Positions 26,115-35,184 of a stretch of DNA of 64,000 nt are shown here, in pieces. A program made the position numbers and the translations under genes. The DNA lies in contig CABSIK010000001.1 in the NCBI GenBank assembly GCA_902477755.1, positions 186,001-250,000 on the forward strand, given 5' to 3'. The notes under the pieces are model-generated. The model searched no databases. It was not told the origin of the DNA and worked only from the letters and a program-made list of their open reading frames with translations. The first letter of the stretch is position 1, and every line of letters begins with the position of its first letter. This stretch comes from an uncultured Clostridia bacterium (GTDB taxonomy: Bacteria > Bacillota > Clostridia > Lachnospirales > Anaerotignaceae).

Positions 26115-26168
26115 CGATGTGTCATTGGAATGCATCACAGCAACATCAGAAAAATCATAGGAGGAGTT

Positions 26169-27182
26169 ATGATTAAAAAATATGCTATGACCATCCTTTT
26201 AGTGTTGGTTTTGATTCTTTTATCAATTTGGTCCCTTTTCATCGGAGTCATTGAAATAGAATTGACTTCCTTGCTTTCAGGAGACTTTGAACAAATAGAA
26301 ATCTTTTTGATTTCTCGATTGCCCCGTTTGCTGGCAATTTTATGTACGGGCATGGGTATGAGTGTTGCAGGCCTGATGATGCAGCAATTGTGTATGAATA
26401 AATTCATTTCTCCAACAACAGGCGCAACCATTTCCTCAGCTCAATTTGGAATTTTATTGGCATTGCTGTTTTTGCCGAATTCTACAATCTGGAGCAGAGC
26501 ACTCTTTACTTTTTTAATGGCAATCATGGGCACATGGGTCTTTGTTTGGTTTATACAAAAACTCAAATTTAAAGATGCTGTCATGGTGCCTCTTGTGGGA
26601 ATTATGTTTGGCAATGTCATTGGTGGTATCACAAATTATCTGGCTTACAAATATGAAATGACGCAGGCATTATCTTCTTGGCTGGTTGGTCATTTCTCTT
26701 TAGTTCTGAAGGGCAGATATGAGATGGTGTATTTATGCCTGCCGTTAATTGTTCTGGCTTTTGTTTTTGCCAACCATTTCAATATCGTAGGTATGGGGAA
26801 AAATTTCTCCAAAAACCTAGGAATAAACTATAACTTTGTATTATTTTCTGGCCTGACCATCGCAGCTATGATCACTGCAAGTGTAGTAGTAGTGGTTGGA
26901 GCAATTTCCTACATTGGGCTTATCGTACCCAATCTGGTGTCTATGTTCAAAGGTGATAAGATTAGAGGCACCTTGGTAGACACGGCTTTGTTCGGGGCTA
27001 TTTTTGTTCTTGTTTGCGATATGCTTGGACGAGTCATTATTGCACCATATGAACTTCCTATTGAGTTGATCATTGGCATTCTTGGCAGTATCCTTTTTGT
27101 TGGATTACTCTTATATCGCTTACAGTATGGGAGAAAAAGCATCAGAATTAAACTAGGTAGTTGTGAAAGGGGATGTTCATGA
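26169..27182 (+). CDS. Iron-siderophore ABC transporter permease 1 (FecCD family, YclN-like)
   Basis: 337 residues, strongly hydrophobic with about nine membrane helices. It belongs to the FecCD/BtuC permease family, shown by RLPRLLAILCTGMGMSVAGLMMQQLCMNKFISPTTGA and the cytoplasmic coupling region GAISYIGLIVPNLVSMFKGDKIRGTL. It forms half of the membrane channel for an iron-chelate importer. Start at ATG 26169 behind AGGAGG. Starts upstream overlap the operator region. The order permease-permease-ATPase-binding protein matches Bacillus yclNOPQ (petrobactin uptake). The ligand here is not known. Confidence 0.88.
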   Translation: MIKKYAMTILLVLVLILLSIWSLFIGVIEIELTSLLSGDFEQIEIFLISRLPRLLAILCTGMGMSVAGLMMQQLCMNKFISPTTGATISSAQFGILLALLFLPNSTIWSRALFTFLMAIMGTWVFVWFIQKLKFKDAVMVPLVGIMFGNVIGGITNYLAYKYEMTQALSSWLVGHFSLVLKGRYEMVYLCLPLIVLAFVFANHFNIVGMGKNFSKNLGINYNFVLFSGLTIAAMITASVVVVVGAISYIGLIVPNLVSMFKGDKIRGTLVDTALFGAIFVLVCDMLGRVIIAPYELPIELIIGILGSILFVGLLLYRLQYGRKSIRIKLGSCERGCS

Positions 27183-28153
27183 ATACGGTTATTACCAGAA
27201 ATCAAAGAAATCTGATGGTTATGTTTGCTGTTGTAACCATTTCCATTGTGTTATATATGACTTTTGATATAAATTTTGCAAATCAAAAGTTAATGTCTTA
27301 TGCATTAAGTATTCGTACCCCTAAGGTATTGGCAATGATCATAGCAGCCGTTTCAATTGGCGGTGCATCTATCGTTTTCCAATCTATCATTAACAACCGT
27401 ATCGTAACACCGTGTCTGTTGGGCATGAATTCTTTGTATACACTGATCCATACTTCAGTTGTTTTTGTTTTAGGTTCCGGTAGTATCTTGGTTACCAACA
27501 GCAACATTGCTTTTACAATTGACTTAGTATTGATGGGTATCATTGCTACGTTCATCTATAGTTATTTATTTCAAAAGACAAAGCACAACATTTTATATGT
27601 TATGCTGATTGGTACAGTGTTGTCCTCATTTTTTTCCAGTATGCAGACAACAATGACGAGGATTATGGATCCCAATGAATATGACACGTTGTTGACAACA
27701 CTGGTGGCAAGCTTTACCAATATCAACGGAGAAATCATTCTTTTTTCTGTTGTACTATTAGCTGTGATTACTTGGGTGTTGCGAAGAGAACTGGCATTGC
27801 TTAACGTAATTACCCTTGGAAAAGCGCAGGCTATTAATCTTGGTGTCGACTACGATAAATGTATCAGACGATTGCTTTTGGGTGTAACACTCTATATATC
27901 TGTAGCAACAGCTATGGTAGGGCCTGTGTCATTCCTTGGATTGATCATAGCGAATCTTTCCAGGCAGTTTTTCAAAACATATCGCCACGACCAACTGATT
28001 TTAGGCTCTATATTGTTTGGGACTGCAGCTCTCATTATTGGCCAGTTTATCGTGGAGCATGTGTATGCCTATACTGTTCCTGTTAGTGTGTTTATCACTA
28101 TCGCAGGCGGATTGTATTTCCTGTATTTATTAGTAACCAATAGGAGTGTATGA
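27179..28153 (+). CDS. Iron-siderophore ABC transporter permease 2 (FecCD family, YclO-like)
   Basis: 324 residues with multiple membrane helices and the family segments IRTPKVLAMIIAAVSIGGASIVFQSIINNRIVTP and GPVSFLGLIIANLSRQFFKTYRHD. It should pair with the preceding permease as a heterodimeric channel. The start at 27179 overlaps the upstream stop as ATGA and has AAGGGG six bases before it. An ATG two codons earlier is too close to that site. Confidence 0.88.
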   Translation: MNTVITRNQRNLMVMFAVVTISIVLYMTFDINFANQKLMSYALSIRTPKVLAMIIAAVSIGGASIVFQSIINNRIVTPCLLGMNSLYTLIHTSVVFVLGSGSILVTNSNIAFTIDLVLMGIIATFIYSYLFQKTKHNILYVMLIGTVLSSFFSSMQTTMTRIMDPNEYDTLLTTLVASFTNINGEIILFSVVLLAVITWVLRRELALLNVITLGKAQAINLGVDYDKCIRRLLLGVTLYISVATAMVGPVSFLGLIIANLSRQFFKTYRHDQLILGSILFGTAALIIGQFIVEHVYAYTVPVSVFITIAGGLYFLYLLVTNRSV

Positions 28154-28154
28154 T

Positions 28155-28907
28155 ATGATAATCAGAAGTTTAACCAAAAAATATGCAGATAAGACTGTAG
28201 TGGATGGAGTGGATTTTGAAATCCCTAAGGGAAAAGTCACTTCTATGATCGGACCTAATGGGGCTGGCAAGTCTACGGTTTTGAATATGATTACCAGACT
28301 GATTCCAAAAGACGAGGGCGAAATTCATTTTGAAGGAAAAGATCTTACTCAGTGGAACAGTAGAGAATTGGCAAAAAGAATTGCTATTCTGACACAGACA
28401 AATCATGTGCAGATGAAACTTACAGTAAGGGAATTGGTAGCCTTTGGCAGATTTCCCTATTCCGGTAACCGCCTAACTGATGAAGATAAAAAAATGATCG
28501 ATCAGGCCATTGCATATATGGAACTGGAGCCCTTTGAAGATCGATTCATCGATGAACTTTCCGGTGGTCAGAGACAGAGAGCATATATTGCAATGGTTAT
28601 CGCTCAGGATACCGAATATATTTTCTTTGACGAGCCTACCAATAACTTAGATATTTATCATGCCACAAACATGATGAAGATGGTGCGCCGTTTGTGTGAT
28701 GAATTGGGTAAAACAGTGGTTTTGGTTTTGCACGAAATAAACTACGCAGCTTTTTATTCCGATTATATTTGTGCATTTGTAGATGGCAAAATTGCTAAGT
28801 TTGGTACTGTGGAAGAAATCGTTAATAAAGAAACTTTGTCAGCAATTTATAATGTAGATTTTGAAATTTTAGAAATTCAGGGAAGACCATTATCCATTTA
28901 TTATTAA
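28155..28907 (+). CDS. Iron-siderophore ABC transporter ATPase (YclP-like)
   Basis: 250 residues. All ABC ATPase motifs are intact: Walker A GPNGAGKST (about 34-42), Q-loop TQTN, signature LSGGQRQR (about 137-144), Walker B YIFFDEP, and switch His in VLHEINYA. It belongs to the FepC/FhuC group that powers iron-chelate uptake. AGGAG lies eight bases before ATG 28155. The GTG at 28146 overlaps the ribosome site and the previous gene and is less likely. Confidence 0.93.
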   Translation: MIIRSLTKKYADKTVVDGVDFEIPKGKVTSMIGPNGAGKSTVLNMITRLIPKDEGEIHFEGKDLTQWNSRELAKRIAILTQTNHVQMKLTVRELVAFGRFPYSGNRLTDEDKKMIDQAIAYMELEPFEDRFIDELSGGQRQRAYIAMVIAQDTEYIFFDEPTNNLDIYHATNMMKMVRRLCDELGKTVVLVLHEINYAAFYSDYICAFVDGKIAKFGTVEEIVNKETLSAIYNVDFEILEIQGRPLSIYY

Positions 28908-28927
28908 AAGTATTAGGAGGAACTTAT

Positions 28928-29914
28928 ATGAAAAAATTTATTGCTTTTTTACTGATGGCTGCAGTGGCAGCGGCTGCGGTAGGCTGTGGGAAAAATCAAG
29001 AGGCAACCTCTGCCGAGGCAACACAGACCGTAACCATAACTTCTCGTAATGCAAACAATGAAGCCATTGCGCTTGAAGTCCCTTATGATCCAAAGAGGGT
29101 TGCTGTTTTAGATATGGCCGCTTTGGATATTATAGATACATTGGGAATGGGAGATCGTGTGGTTGGTTCTGCTTCTACGAAAATGGACTATTTACAAAGC
29201 TATATGAATGAGGAAACCATTGCTAATATTGGCACTATCAAAGAACCAGATATGGAAGCTGTGATGGCTGTGGAGCCAGATATCATCTTCATTGGAGGAC
29301 GCTTGAGCAGCGTATATGACGAGCTCAGTCAAATTGCACCAGTGGTATATCTTGCAATTGATAGAGAAAAAGGTACTTACGAAAGCACAAAAGAGAATGC
29401 TATGACCATTGCATCAATTTTTGGTAAAGAAGCGGAATTGGAAGAAAAATTTACTGATTTTGATCAGAGAATTGAAACACTGCGAACTTTTGCAGAGGGG
29501 AAAACTGCTATCGTTGGTCTGACTACCAGCGGAAGCTTTAATTTGCTTGGCAATGACGGCAGATGCTCTTTAATTGGTCAGGAAATTGGATTTGATAATA
29601 TTGGAGATGGATTGAATCAAGAAGACGGAAAGGACACATCCGGCACTTCTACCCATGGAAACGAAGCTTCCTTTGAACTGGTTGTGCAGTTGAATCCTGA
29701 CTATATGTTTGTATTGGATAGAGATTCTGCAACAGGTGCTGAGGGTGCACAGCTAGCGCAGGAAATTGTGGAAAATGAATTGGTGAAAGGAACGGATACT
29801 TATAAAAATGGCAATGTGATTTATCTGGAGCATGCCGCAGTATGGTATACAGCAGAAGGCGGTATTTCAGCTTTGGATTATATGCTGGGAGATTTGGAAT
29901 CCAGTTTGCTGTAA
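28928..29914 (+). CDS. Siderophore-binding lipoprotein (YclQ/FatB-like)
   Basis: 328 residues. A lipoprotein signal peptide ends at Cys20 (AAAAVGC), so the protein should be anchored outside the membrane. The mature part is a periplasmic-binding-protein fold of the TroA/FepB class, with KRVAVLDMAALDIIDTLGMGDRVVG and AVEPDIIFIGGR. It delivers the iron complex to the two permeases encoded upstream. AGGAGG lies before the ATG, and the gene is 20 bases after the ATPase gene. Confidence 0.9.
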   Translation: MKKFIAFLLMAAVAAAAVGCGKNQEATSAEATQTVTITSRNANNEAIALEVPYDPKRVAVLDMAALDIIDTLGMGDRVVGSASTKMDYLQSYMNEETIANIGTIKEPDMEAVMAVEPDIIFIGGRLSSVYDELSQIAPVVYLAIDREKGTYESTKENAMTIASIFGKEAELEEKFTDFDQRIETLRTFAEGKTAIVGLTTSGSFNLLGNDGRCSLIGQEIGFDNIGDGLNQEDGKDTSGTSTHGNEASFELVVQLNPDYMFVLDRDSATGAEGAQLAQEIVENELVKGTDTYKNGNVIYLEHAAVWYTAEGGISALDYMLGDLESSLL

Positions 29915-30005
29915 TCCAGCGTGAAGAATAGAGAAAAAATACTATGTGCAAAAAGATGCATATCTAGTTTAACTTTTCTGTAATGAAAAAAATATTTATT
30001 TGCTT

Positions 30006-30045
30006 TGGACAGAACTTAATTTTAGGTTCTGTCCATATTTGTATT
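30006..30045 (+). terminator. Terminator of the siderophore importer operon
   Basis: A 10-bp perfect stem (30006-30015 with 30026-30035), followed by TATTTGTATT. The next 270 bases hold no gene I can support. Confidence 0.75.
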
Positions 30046-30322
30046 AAGAGAAAGGTACTGTTAAATTTTTTTGTTGATAGAAGGAAACAAATAAAACAAT
30101 ATCCATTCTCCTTTTAAAGAATCCTGTAATTGCAAATAAATTTATTGTTTTTAAGCATTAATATCTGAATTAATATAGAATATGTGACAAAATATTCATT
30201 TTGTATATAGGGCGTGATCTTTATTAAAAATATTGGGGATACAGGGTTCAGCTGGATTCTTCTCTGTTTGATGAGTGTACCTGTCCACAGTTCTTGAACA
30301 GTCATACATAGTAAAGAGTGGG

Positions 30323-30997
30323 ATGAAATGTAAAATATAAAACAACTTTTACTGTATTCCTGACATGCAGTCTGCTACTGAACTTACCCCTTGCGTCCGT
30401 TTTGACAGCTGCAAAAGAAGGGGTTGCGGTGTAGTATAACAGGGCAAACCATTCCTTTGAGGCGATCACTTACCACAAGATCGGGGGAGATGCCGATCAG
30501 TACAACCTGATATTGCGGATACATAAAAACAGGATGCCGTTTCCCACATCTCCTTTGAAGCGGATGATGAATAAAAATAGTATTAGTTATAGTTATATTT
30601 ATGATTATAATCAACTTCAACGGTACAATTGATCACCATCAGCAATACACTGAAGTTAGAACTGCCAATGTGGGCAACGCAGCTTATGCCAAACATATCG
30701 GCACAACGGAAGATGATAGGGTCGTGGCTTATATTTCATTCAGACACCATACAGAATATGTTCTCTGGTTATTCCAACCTGAAGAATGTTGACTTAGGGA
30801 ATTGGATACTGACCAATCCAGCCAATACTTCCAATATGTTTTCCGTGCACTCTGCACCGGAAAGCCTGAATCTTTCTGGGTATGACACCAAAGTAAACGA
30901 CAGTGGTTTTAATGTAAGTAATGTTCCTGACACTGTGACACTGGAGTGCGGCACAGACAACTCTGCTATGCTGGCAACCATAAGAAATGCTTTCTAG
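30323..30997 (+). pseudogene. Decayed BspA-like (DUF285 repeat) surface-protein gene
   Basis: The pieces are in different frames. From about 30327 a hydrophobic, signal-peptide-like stretch is open (KTTFTVFLTCSLLLNLPLAS), interrupted by an in-frame TAG near 30432 and continuing in the same frame with coding-like sequence to about 30630. A second frame from 30629 to 30997 encodes NMFSGYSNLKNVDLGNW and SNMFSVHSAPESLNLSGYDT, the typical 24-26 residue repeat of DUF285/BspA surface proteins. An ATG at 30323 would start the signal peptide after one frameshift. At least one stop and two frameshifts make it nonfunctional, unless the 122-codon remnant is still made. Confidence 0.65.
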
Positions 30998-31153
30998 GAG
31001 CTGTAACATATGCTTATCGATCTGTGAAGCATTCCTACAAAGAATAAAAGAACACTGAATGCATAAAAGCACTATACAGCATAAAATAATTGTGCTATAC
31101 TTTCTTCTGCATTTATATAATCGGCAGTATGAAATTTGTATTTCATTTGCCGG

Positions 31154-31188
31154 ACTGGTTCGTGAACTTCCCAGTATAAAAAACCAAG
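31154..31188 (+). promoter_or_regulatory. preQ1-I riboswitch aptamer
   Basis: The P1 stem ACTGG (31154-31158) pairs with CCAGT (31171-31175) around the loop TTCGTGAACTTC. An A-rich tail (ATAAAAAACCAAG) follows, as in the Bacillus queC and Thermoanaerobacter preQ1-I aptamers. The downstream operon handles queuosine precursors, which fits exactly. Confidence 0.85.
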
Positions 31189-31197
31189 TATCTCAAT

Positions 31198-31245
31198 CTC
31201 GCATTCGGGTATTCCCGTTGCTGCGGGAACCGATGCGAAAACAAA
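31198..31245 (+). other. Long hairpin in the queuosine operon leader
   Basis: An outer stem TCGCAT-CGG with CCG-ATGCGA and an inner stem TTCCCG with CGGGAA lie between the aptamer and the ribosome site. No T-run follows, so it may be part of a translational expression platform rather than a terminator. Confidence 0.5.
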
Positions 31246-31265
31246 ATCGGAAAGGAGATTGGAGA

Positions 31266-32336
31266 ATGAATGCAAAAAAAGTAATTATTGATTGTGATCC
31301 CGGCATAGATGATGTGCTAGCACTGCTGCTGGCGCTGCGGTCGCCAGAATTGGATGTGTTGGGAATCACGGTGGTGTGCGGAAACGTTCCCACAAAACAG
31401 GGGGCTGAAAATGCCTTGAAAGCACTTTCGCTATTGGATCGGCTGGATGTGCCTGTGTATCTGGGGGCAGAAAAACCCCTTGTGCGCCCTTATGTGGATG
31501 CAACTGATACTCACGGTACAGATGGACTTGGAGAAAGCTTTCTGCCAAATGTCACACATGTTCGGCCAAAAGATGGAGCAATTGAATTCCTGGCACAGAC
31601 ATTGTCTGAACAGAAAAATGTGTCCATTATTGCATTGGGGCCGCTTACCAATATTGCCCATCTGATAAAAGAGCACCCAGAGTGCCTTAGTGGGCTGGAA
31701 GAACTGGTCACAATGGGCGGAAGCTACAAAAGCCATGGTAACTGTTCTCCAGTGGCAGAGTACAACTACTGGTGCGATCCTGACGCTGCAAAAGTGGTTT
31801 ATGAAGCTTTTGAAAGCAATCCTGTTTTATGCAAGAAAGTTATCCACATGATTGGTCTGGACGTTACCAGAGAGATTGTGCTGACTCCCAATTTAGTGGA
31901 ATATATGACCTGTTTATCCAAAGAAATTGGTGATTTTATCCGCAGTATCACACGTTTTTATTTTGACTTCCATTGGAAACAGGAAGGCGTCATAGGTTGT
32001 GTCATCAATGATCCCCTTGCAGTGGCATATTGCATTGACCATAGCCTGTGCAAAGGACTTTCAGCTTATACAACTGTAGAAACCGCTGGGATTTCGTTGG
32101 GACAGACGGTGGTAGATGCCTATGATTTCTGGAAAAAAGAAAAAAATAGCCATATTTTAACCGAAACAGACCCTTTTTACTTTATGACCTTTTTCATTAC
32201 GCGCATATTTGGCGCAAAAGCATCAGACGTACGGCATGTGCTTAGGCAAATCATGGTTGAGGATGCCGGCAAACGTGTTTGGATGCCAAAAGAAGAAGAA
32301 CATGGAGAAATGCTGAAAGGGGTTGTTGTGAAATGA
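31266..32336 (+). CDS. queK: Nucleoside hydrolase, probable queuosine hydrolase QueK
   Basis: 356 residues of the IunH family. The N-terminal calcium-binding motif VIIDCDPGIDDVLAL holds the key Asp residues (D9, D11, D15, D16). The family segments IIALGPLTNIA and VTMGG are present, as is an Asn/Asp-containing NDPLAV near the C-terminus. In Clostridioides difficile a member of this family cleaves queuosine to queuine (QueK). Here the preQ1-I riboswitch, an ECF S component and a radical SAM protein in the same operon make that function much more likely than general inosine/uridine hydrolysis. Start at ATG 31266 with AAAGGAG upstream. A long in-frame upstream extension overlaps the riboswitch and is rejected. 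It overlaps the next gene by ATGA. Confidence 0.85.
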   Translation: MNAKKVIIDCDPGIDDVLALLLALRSPELDVLGITVVCGNVPTKQGAENALKALSLLDRLDVPVYLGAEKPLVRPYVDATDTHGTDGLGESFLPNVTHVRPKDGAIEFLAQTLSEQKNVSIIALGPLTNIAHLIKEHPECLSGLEELVTMGGSYKSHGNCSPVAEYNYWCDPDAAKVVYEAFESNPVLCKKVIHMIGLDVTREIVLTPNLVEYMTCLSKEIGDFIRSITRFYFDFHWKQEGVIGCVINDPLAVAYCIDHSLCKGLSAYTTVETAGISLGQTVVDAYDFWKKEKNSHILTETDPFYFMTFFITRIFGAKASDVRHVLRQIMVEDAGKRVWMPKEEEHGEMLKGVVVK

Positions 32337-32917
32337 AAAAAATTACGATCATGCAAATTTGTTTTCTGGGAATTGCCACAGCTTTAAATGTGGTAGGGGC
32401 GAACATTGCATTGTTACTGCGTCTGCCAATTTATCTGGATTCCTTAGGTACTGTGTTATCCGCTGTGGTGTTGGGGCCTGTCTATGGCATGGTTCCAGGT
32501 GTTTTAAGCGGTGTCATTAGTGGATGCACCAGTGATGTTTACTCCTTTTACTATATTCCAGTACAGATGGTTGTAGGTGTTATGGCAGGTATTTTTTATC
32601 AGAAGATCAGACCTAACAGCAGACAATTCTGGAAAGTATTACTGACAGCTCTTTGCGTTTCTTTGCCCGGTACCATCGTCAGCTCAGTAATCACTGCAGC
32701 TGTTTTCGGAGGCATTACATCATCCGGTTCCAGTCTCTTGGTGCAGCTTTTGCATGCAGGTGGCTTAGGGATGACTGCCAGTGTTTGTGCTGTGCAGGCT
32801 GTTACCGATTATCTGGATCGTATTGTCATCGTATTCTGTACAGTAACACTTTACAGTATGCTCCCTACGTCTCTGATACAAAAGGTACAGAAAGGAAATT
32901 CCCATGGAACGATATAA
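32333..32917 (+). CDS. ECF transporter S component, probable queuosine/queuine/preQ1 uptake (QueT/QrtT type)
   Basis: 194 residues with about six hydrophobic helices, typical of substrate-specific S components of energy-coupling-factor transporters. The start MKKITIMQICFLGIATALNVVGA and the LPIYLDSLGTVLSAVVLGP segment match such proteins. The shared ECF ATPases and T component are not in this window. The context (preQ1 riboswitch, QueK, QueL) points to import of queuosine or its bases. The start overlaps the queK stop by 4 bases and the end overlaps the next gene by 14. Confidence 0.82.
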   Translation: MKKITIMQICFLGIATALNVVGANIALLLRLPIYLDSLGTVLSAVVLGPVYGMVPGVLSGVISGCTSDVYSFYYIPVQMVVGVMAGIFYQKIRPNSRQFWKVLLTALCVSLPGTIVSSVITAAVFGGITSSGSSLLVQLLHAGGLGMTASVCAVQAVTDYLDRIVIVFCTVTLYSMLPTSLIQKVQKGNSHGTI

Positions 32918-33593
32918 TGAAATTACAAACAAAAATCAACGAGAAATCGTGCTTCTTCAGGGACGTCCCTGTGCCTGGGGAAAATGCGTTTTCTGTGACT
33001 ATATTGCTGATAACTCAAAGGATGAAGCGGCTATGGTACGCCTGAATCATGAAGTGCTTTCCCGTGTAACTGGAAAGTTCGGCGTGTTGGAGGTCATTAA
33101 TTCTGGAAGCTGTTTTGAGCTTCCCAAAGAAACACTTCAGGAAATTCGTGATTTGATTCATGAAAAAAAGATCCGAAAATTATTCTTTGAAGCCCATTGG
33201 ATGTACCGCAATCAATTACAGAGAATGCGCGAATATATGGGAATTCCCATTATTTTTAAAATTGGTGTGGAAACATTTGATTGGGATTTTCGGGAAAATT
33301 ATTTAAATAAACATGCTGATTTTACATCAGCAGAAGAAGTTAGAGCTTATTTTGAATCTCCCTGTTTGATGGTTGGCATCAAAGGGCAGACGAAAGAAAT
33401 GATTGCCAAGGATATAGAACTTTTAAAGAAATATTTCCCCCTCGGAACAGTCAATGTTTTTACTAATAACAGTACAGCTGTGAAACGTGATGAAGAACTA
33501 GTGGCATGGTTTATGGATACCTATCAATGGCTGCTGGATGATCCTGCTGTAGAAGTCCTTTATGAAAAAACGGATTTTGGTGTTGGAGATTAA
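32904..33593 (+). CDS. queL: Radical SAM protein, probable queuine lyase QueL
   Basis: 229 residues. The N-terminal motif RPCAWGKCVFCDY would bind a [4Fe-4S] cluster but has four residues between the first two cysteines (CX4CX2C) rather than the common three. The protein is short, about a minimal radical SAM barrel. In C. difficile a small radical SAM enzyme (QueL) encoded with QueK converts queuine to preQ1, which is then put into tRNA by Tgt. The operon here has the same parts. AAGGAA precedes ATG 32904. The assignment rests mainly on context. Confidence 0.8.
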   Translation: MERYNEITNKNQREIVLLQGRPCAWGKCVFCDYIADNSKDEAAMVRLNHEVLSRVTGKFGVLEVINSGSCFELPKETLQEIRDLIHEKKIRKLFFEAHWMYRNQLQRMREYMGIPIIFKIGVETFDWDFRENYLNKHADFTSAEEVRAYFESPCLMVGIKGQTKEMIAKDIELLKKYFPLGTVNVFTNNSTAVKRDEELVAWFMDTYQWLLDDPAVEVLYEKTDFGVGD

Positions 33594-33611
33594 TTTGATT
33601 TTTTCAGATAG

Positions 33612-33641
33612 AAAAAGGCAGACGTTTTCGTCTGCCTTTTT
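33612..33641. terminator. Bidirectional terminator between queL and the MATE gene
   Basis: A 13-bp perfect stem with a TTTT loop (33612-33624 with 33629-33641), with A-run on the left and T-run on the right. It serves the queuosine operon and the convergent MATE gene, whose stop is two bases away. Confidence 0.9.
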
Positions 33642-33642
33642 G

Positions 33643-35034
33643 TTATGCATTTGTTTCAACAGAAGCTTCTGCTTCTTCCATGCAACGACGGAAGAATTTC
33701 TTTTGATAGAACATGAAATAGATAATAAACAGAACTGCTGTAAAGCCCCAGGAGATAGGGTAACTCATCAGAATGGTAGTAACGCTCAAATGAGTTCTGA
33801 CAAAGAGGAATATCCATAAAATACGCAGCACACAGACACCGCCGCAGGTCATCAACATGGGAATAAGCACATTGCCCATCCCCCTTAAAGCACTGGAAAG
33901 AATTTCGATAAAGATAAACAGGGCATAAGATGGTGCGATGATATGGATGATCTGCATACCAATTTGGATGACTTCCTGATCGGAAGTGAAAAGACGCAGC
34001 AGATATGGTCCTGCAACAAGCATGACTGTGGTCAACAGCAAAGATGCGATTAAATCCATGAACAGACATACTTTGATACTTTTTTTCATACGGTCAAATT
34101 TACGAGCACCATAGTTCTGACCAATGAAAGTAATGATGGAAACACTGAATGCACCAGAAATCATCCAGTAAATAGCATCAATTTTTGCAAAAGCTGTATG
34201 TGCGGCAACGGTTTCTGTACCCAGGCTATTCAAAGAAGTCTGTATGATGATGTTGGAAATACCATACATAACTGACTGTAGTCCGGCAGGAAGCCCAATT
34301 GTAACAATTGCAATAAGCAGCGTTTTGTAGAAACGAATCTTATTCGGGCGCAGCCGATAGATATCTACCGATTTACTCAGAGAAAGAATAACAAGTAATG
34401 CACTGACTGCCTGAGAGATGACCGTTGCAAACGCAGCTCCTTTTACACCAAGCTTTAAATAAACAACGAAAAGAATATCCAAAAAAATGTTTAAAAAACA
34501 ACATAGGATCAAAAAATATAAAGGACGTTTGGAGTCACCAACGGCTCGCAGGATACCAGAACCGATATTATAAACAAAAACGAAAATGATACCAGCAAAA
34601 TAAATACGCAGATAGGTGGTAGAGCCTTCGATAACGTCCGCAGGTGTATGCATCATCTGCAATAAAAAAGGTGTCAGCACGATTCCGGCAATGGCTGTAA
34701 CAATGCCACCAACAATAGATAGTGCAATAGCAGTATGCAGAGCATTATTCAGATGAATGCGGTCTCTTGCGCCATAATACCGCGCAATGATAACAGTAGC
34801 ACCAGAAGCAAGACCCACAAAGAAATTTACCACCAGATTTACAATTTGTCCTGTGGAGCCGCCAACAGCCGCCAAAGCCTTTGTGCCTACAAATCTGCCT
34901 ACAACAACAGTATCTGCCGTATTATACAGCTGTTGGAAGAGCGTCCCTAATAATATAGGAAAAAAGAAAAAAAGCAGTTGCTTCCAAATGACGCCTTCTG
35001 TGATTTGATTTTTCGATGTTGCTGCAATGCGCAT
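33643..35034 (-). CDS. MATE family efflux transporter
   Basis: 463 residues with about 12 membrane helices. It belongs to the MATE/NorM-DinF superfamily, shown by LLFFFFPILLGTLFQQLYNTADTVVVGRFVG near the N-terminus and the matching repeat around ALQSVMYGISNIIIQTSLNSLG in the second half. MATE proteins export drugs or metabolites in exchange for Na+ or H+. The start is ATG 35034 behind AAAGGAG. An upstream in-frame ATG at 35067 has no ribosome site. No regulator gene adjoins it, unlike the second MATE gene at 62096. Confidence 0.9.
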   Translation of the reverse strand: MRIAATSKNQITEGVIWKQLLFFFFPILLGTLFQQLYNTADTVVVGRFVGTKALAAVGGSTGQIVNLVVNFFVGLASGATVIIARYYGARDRIHLNNALHTAIALSIVGGIVTAIAGIVLTPFLLQMMHTPADVIEGSTTYLRIYFAGIIFVFVYNIGSGILRAVGDSKRPLYFLILCCFLNIFLDILFVVYLKLGVKGAAFATVISQAVSALLVILSLSKSVDIYRLRPNKIRFYKTLLIAIVTIGLPAGLQSVMYGISNIIIQTSLNSLGTETVAAHTAFAKIDAIYWMISGAFSVSIITFIGQNYGARKFDRMKKSIKVCLFMDLIASLLLTTVMLVAGPYLLRLFTSDQEVIQIGMQIIHIIAPSYALFIFIEILSSALRGMGNVLIPMLMTCGGVCVLRILWIFLFVRTHLSVTTILMSYPISWGFTAVLFIIYFMFYQKKFFRRCMEEAEASVETNA

Positions 35035-35131
35035 AACATATTCTCCTTTAAAAATAGCAAATTTCATCTACTAATGTAATACGAATTGCCATATTGAGCA
35101 ATAGTTTTTTTAGATAAATATATATGGTCTC

Positions 35132-35159
35132 TTGTGACTTTCTTGAAAAGTGCTATGAT
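35132..35159 (+). promoter_or_regulatory. Promoter of the DUF4186 gene
   Basis: TTGTGA (35132-35137), 16-base spacer, TATGAT (35154-35159), 25 bases before the chosen start. Confidence 0.5.
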
Positions 35160-35184
35160 ACAAATAAACGGAGGCGTGATATGT

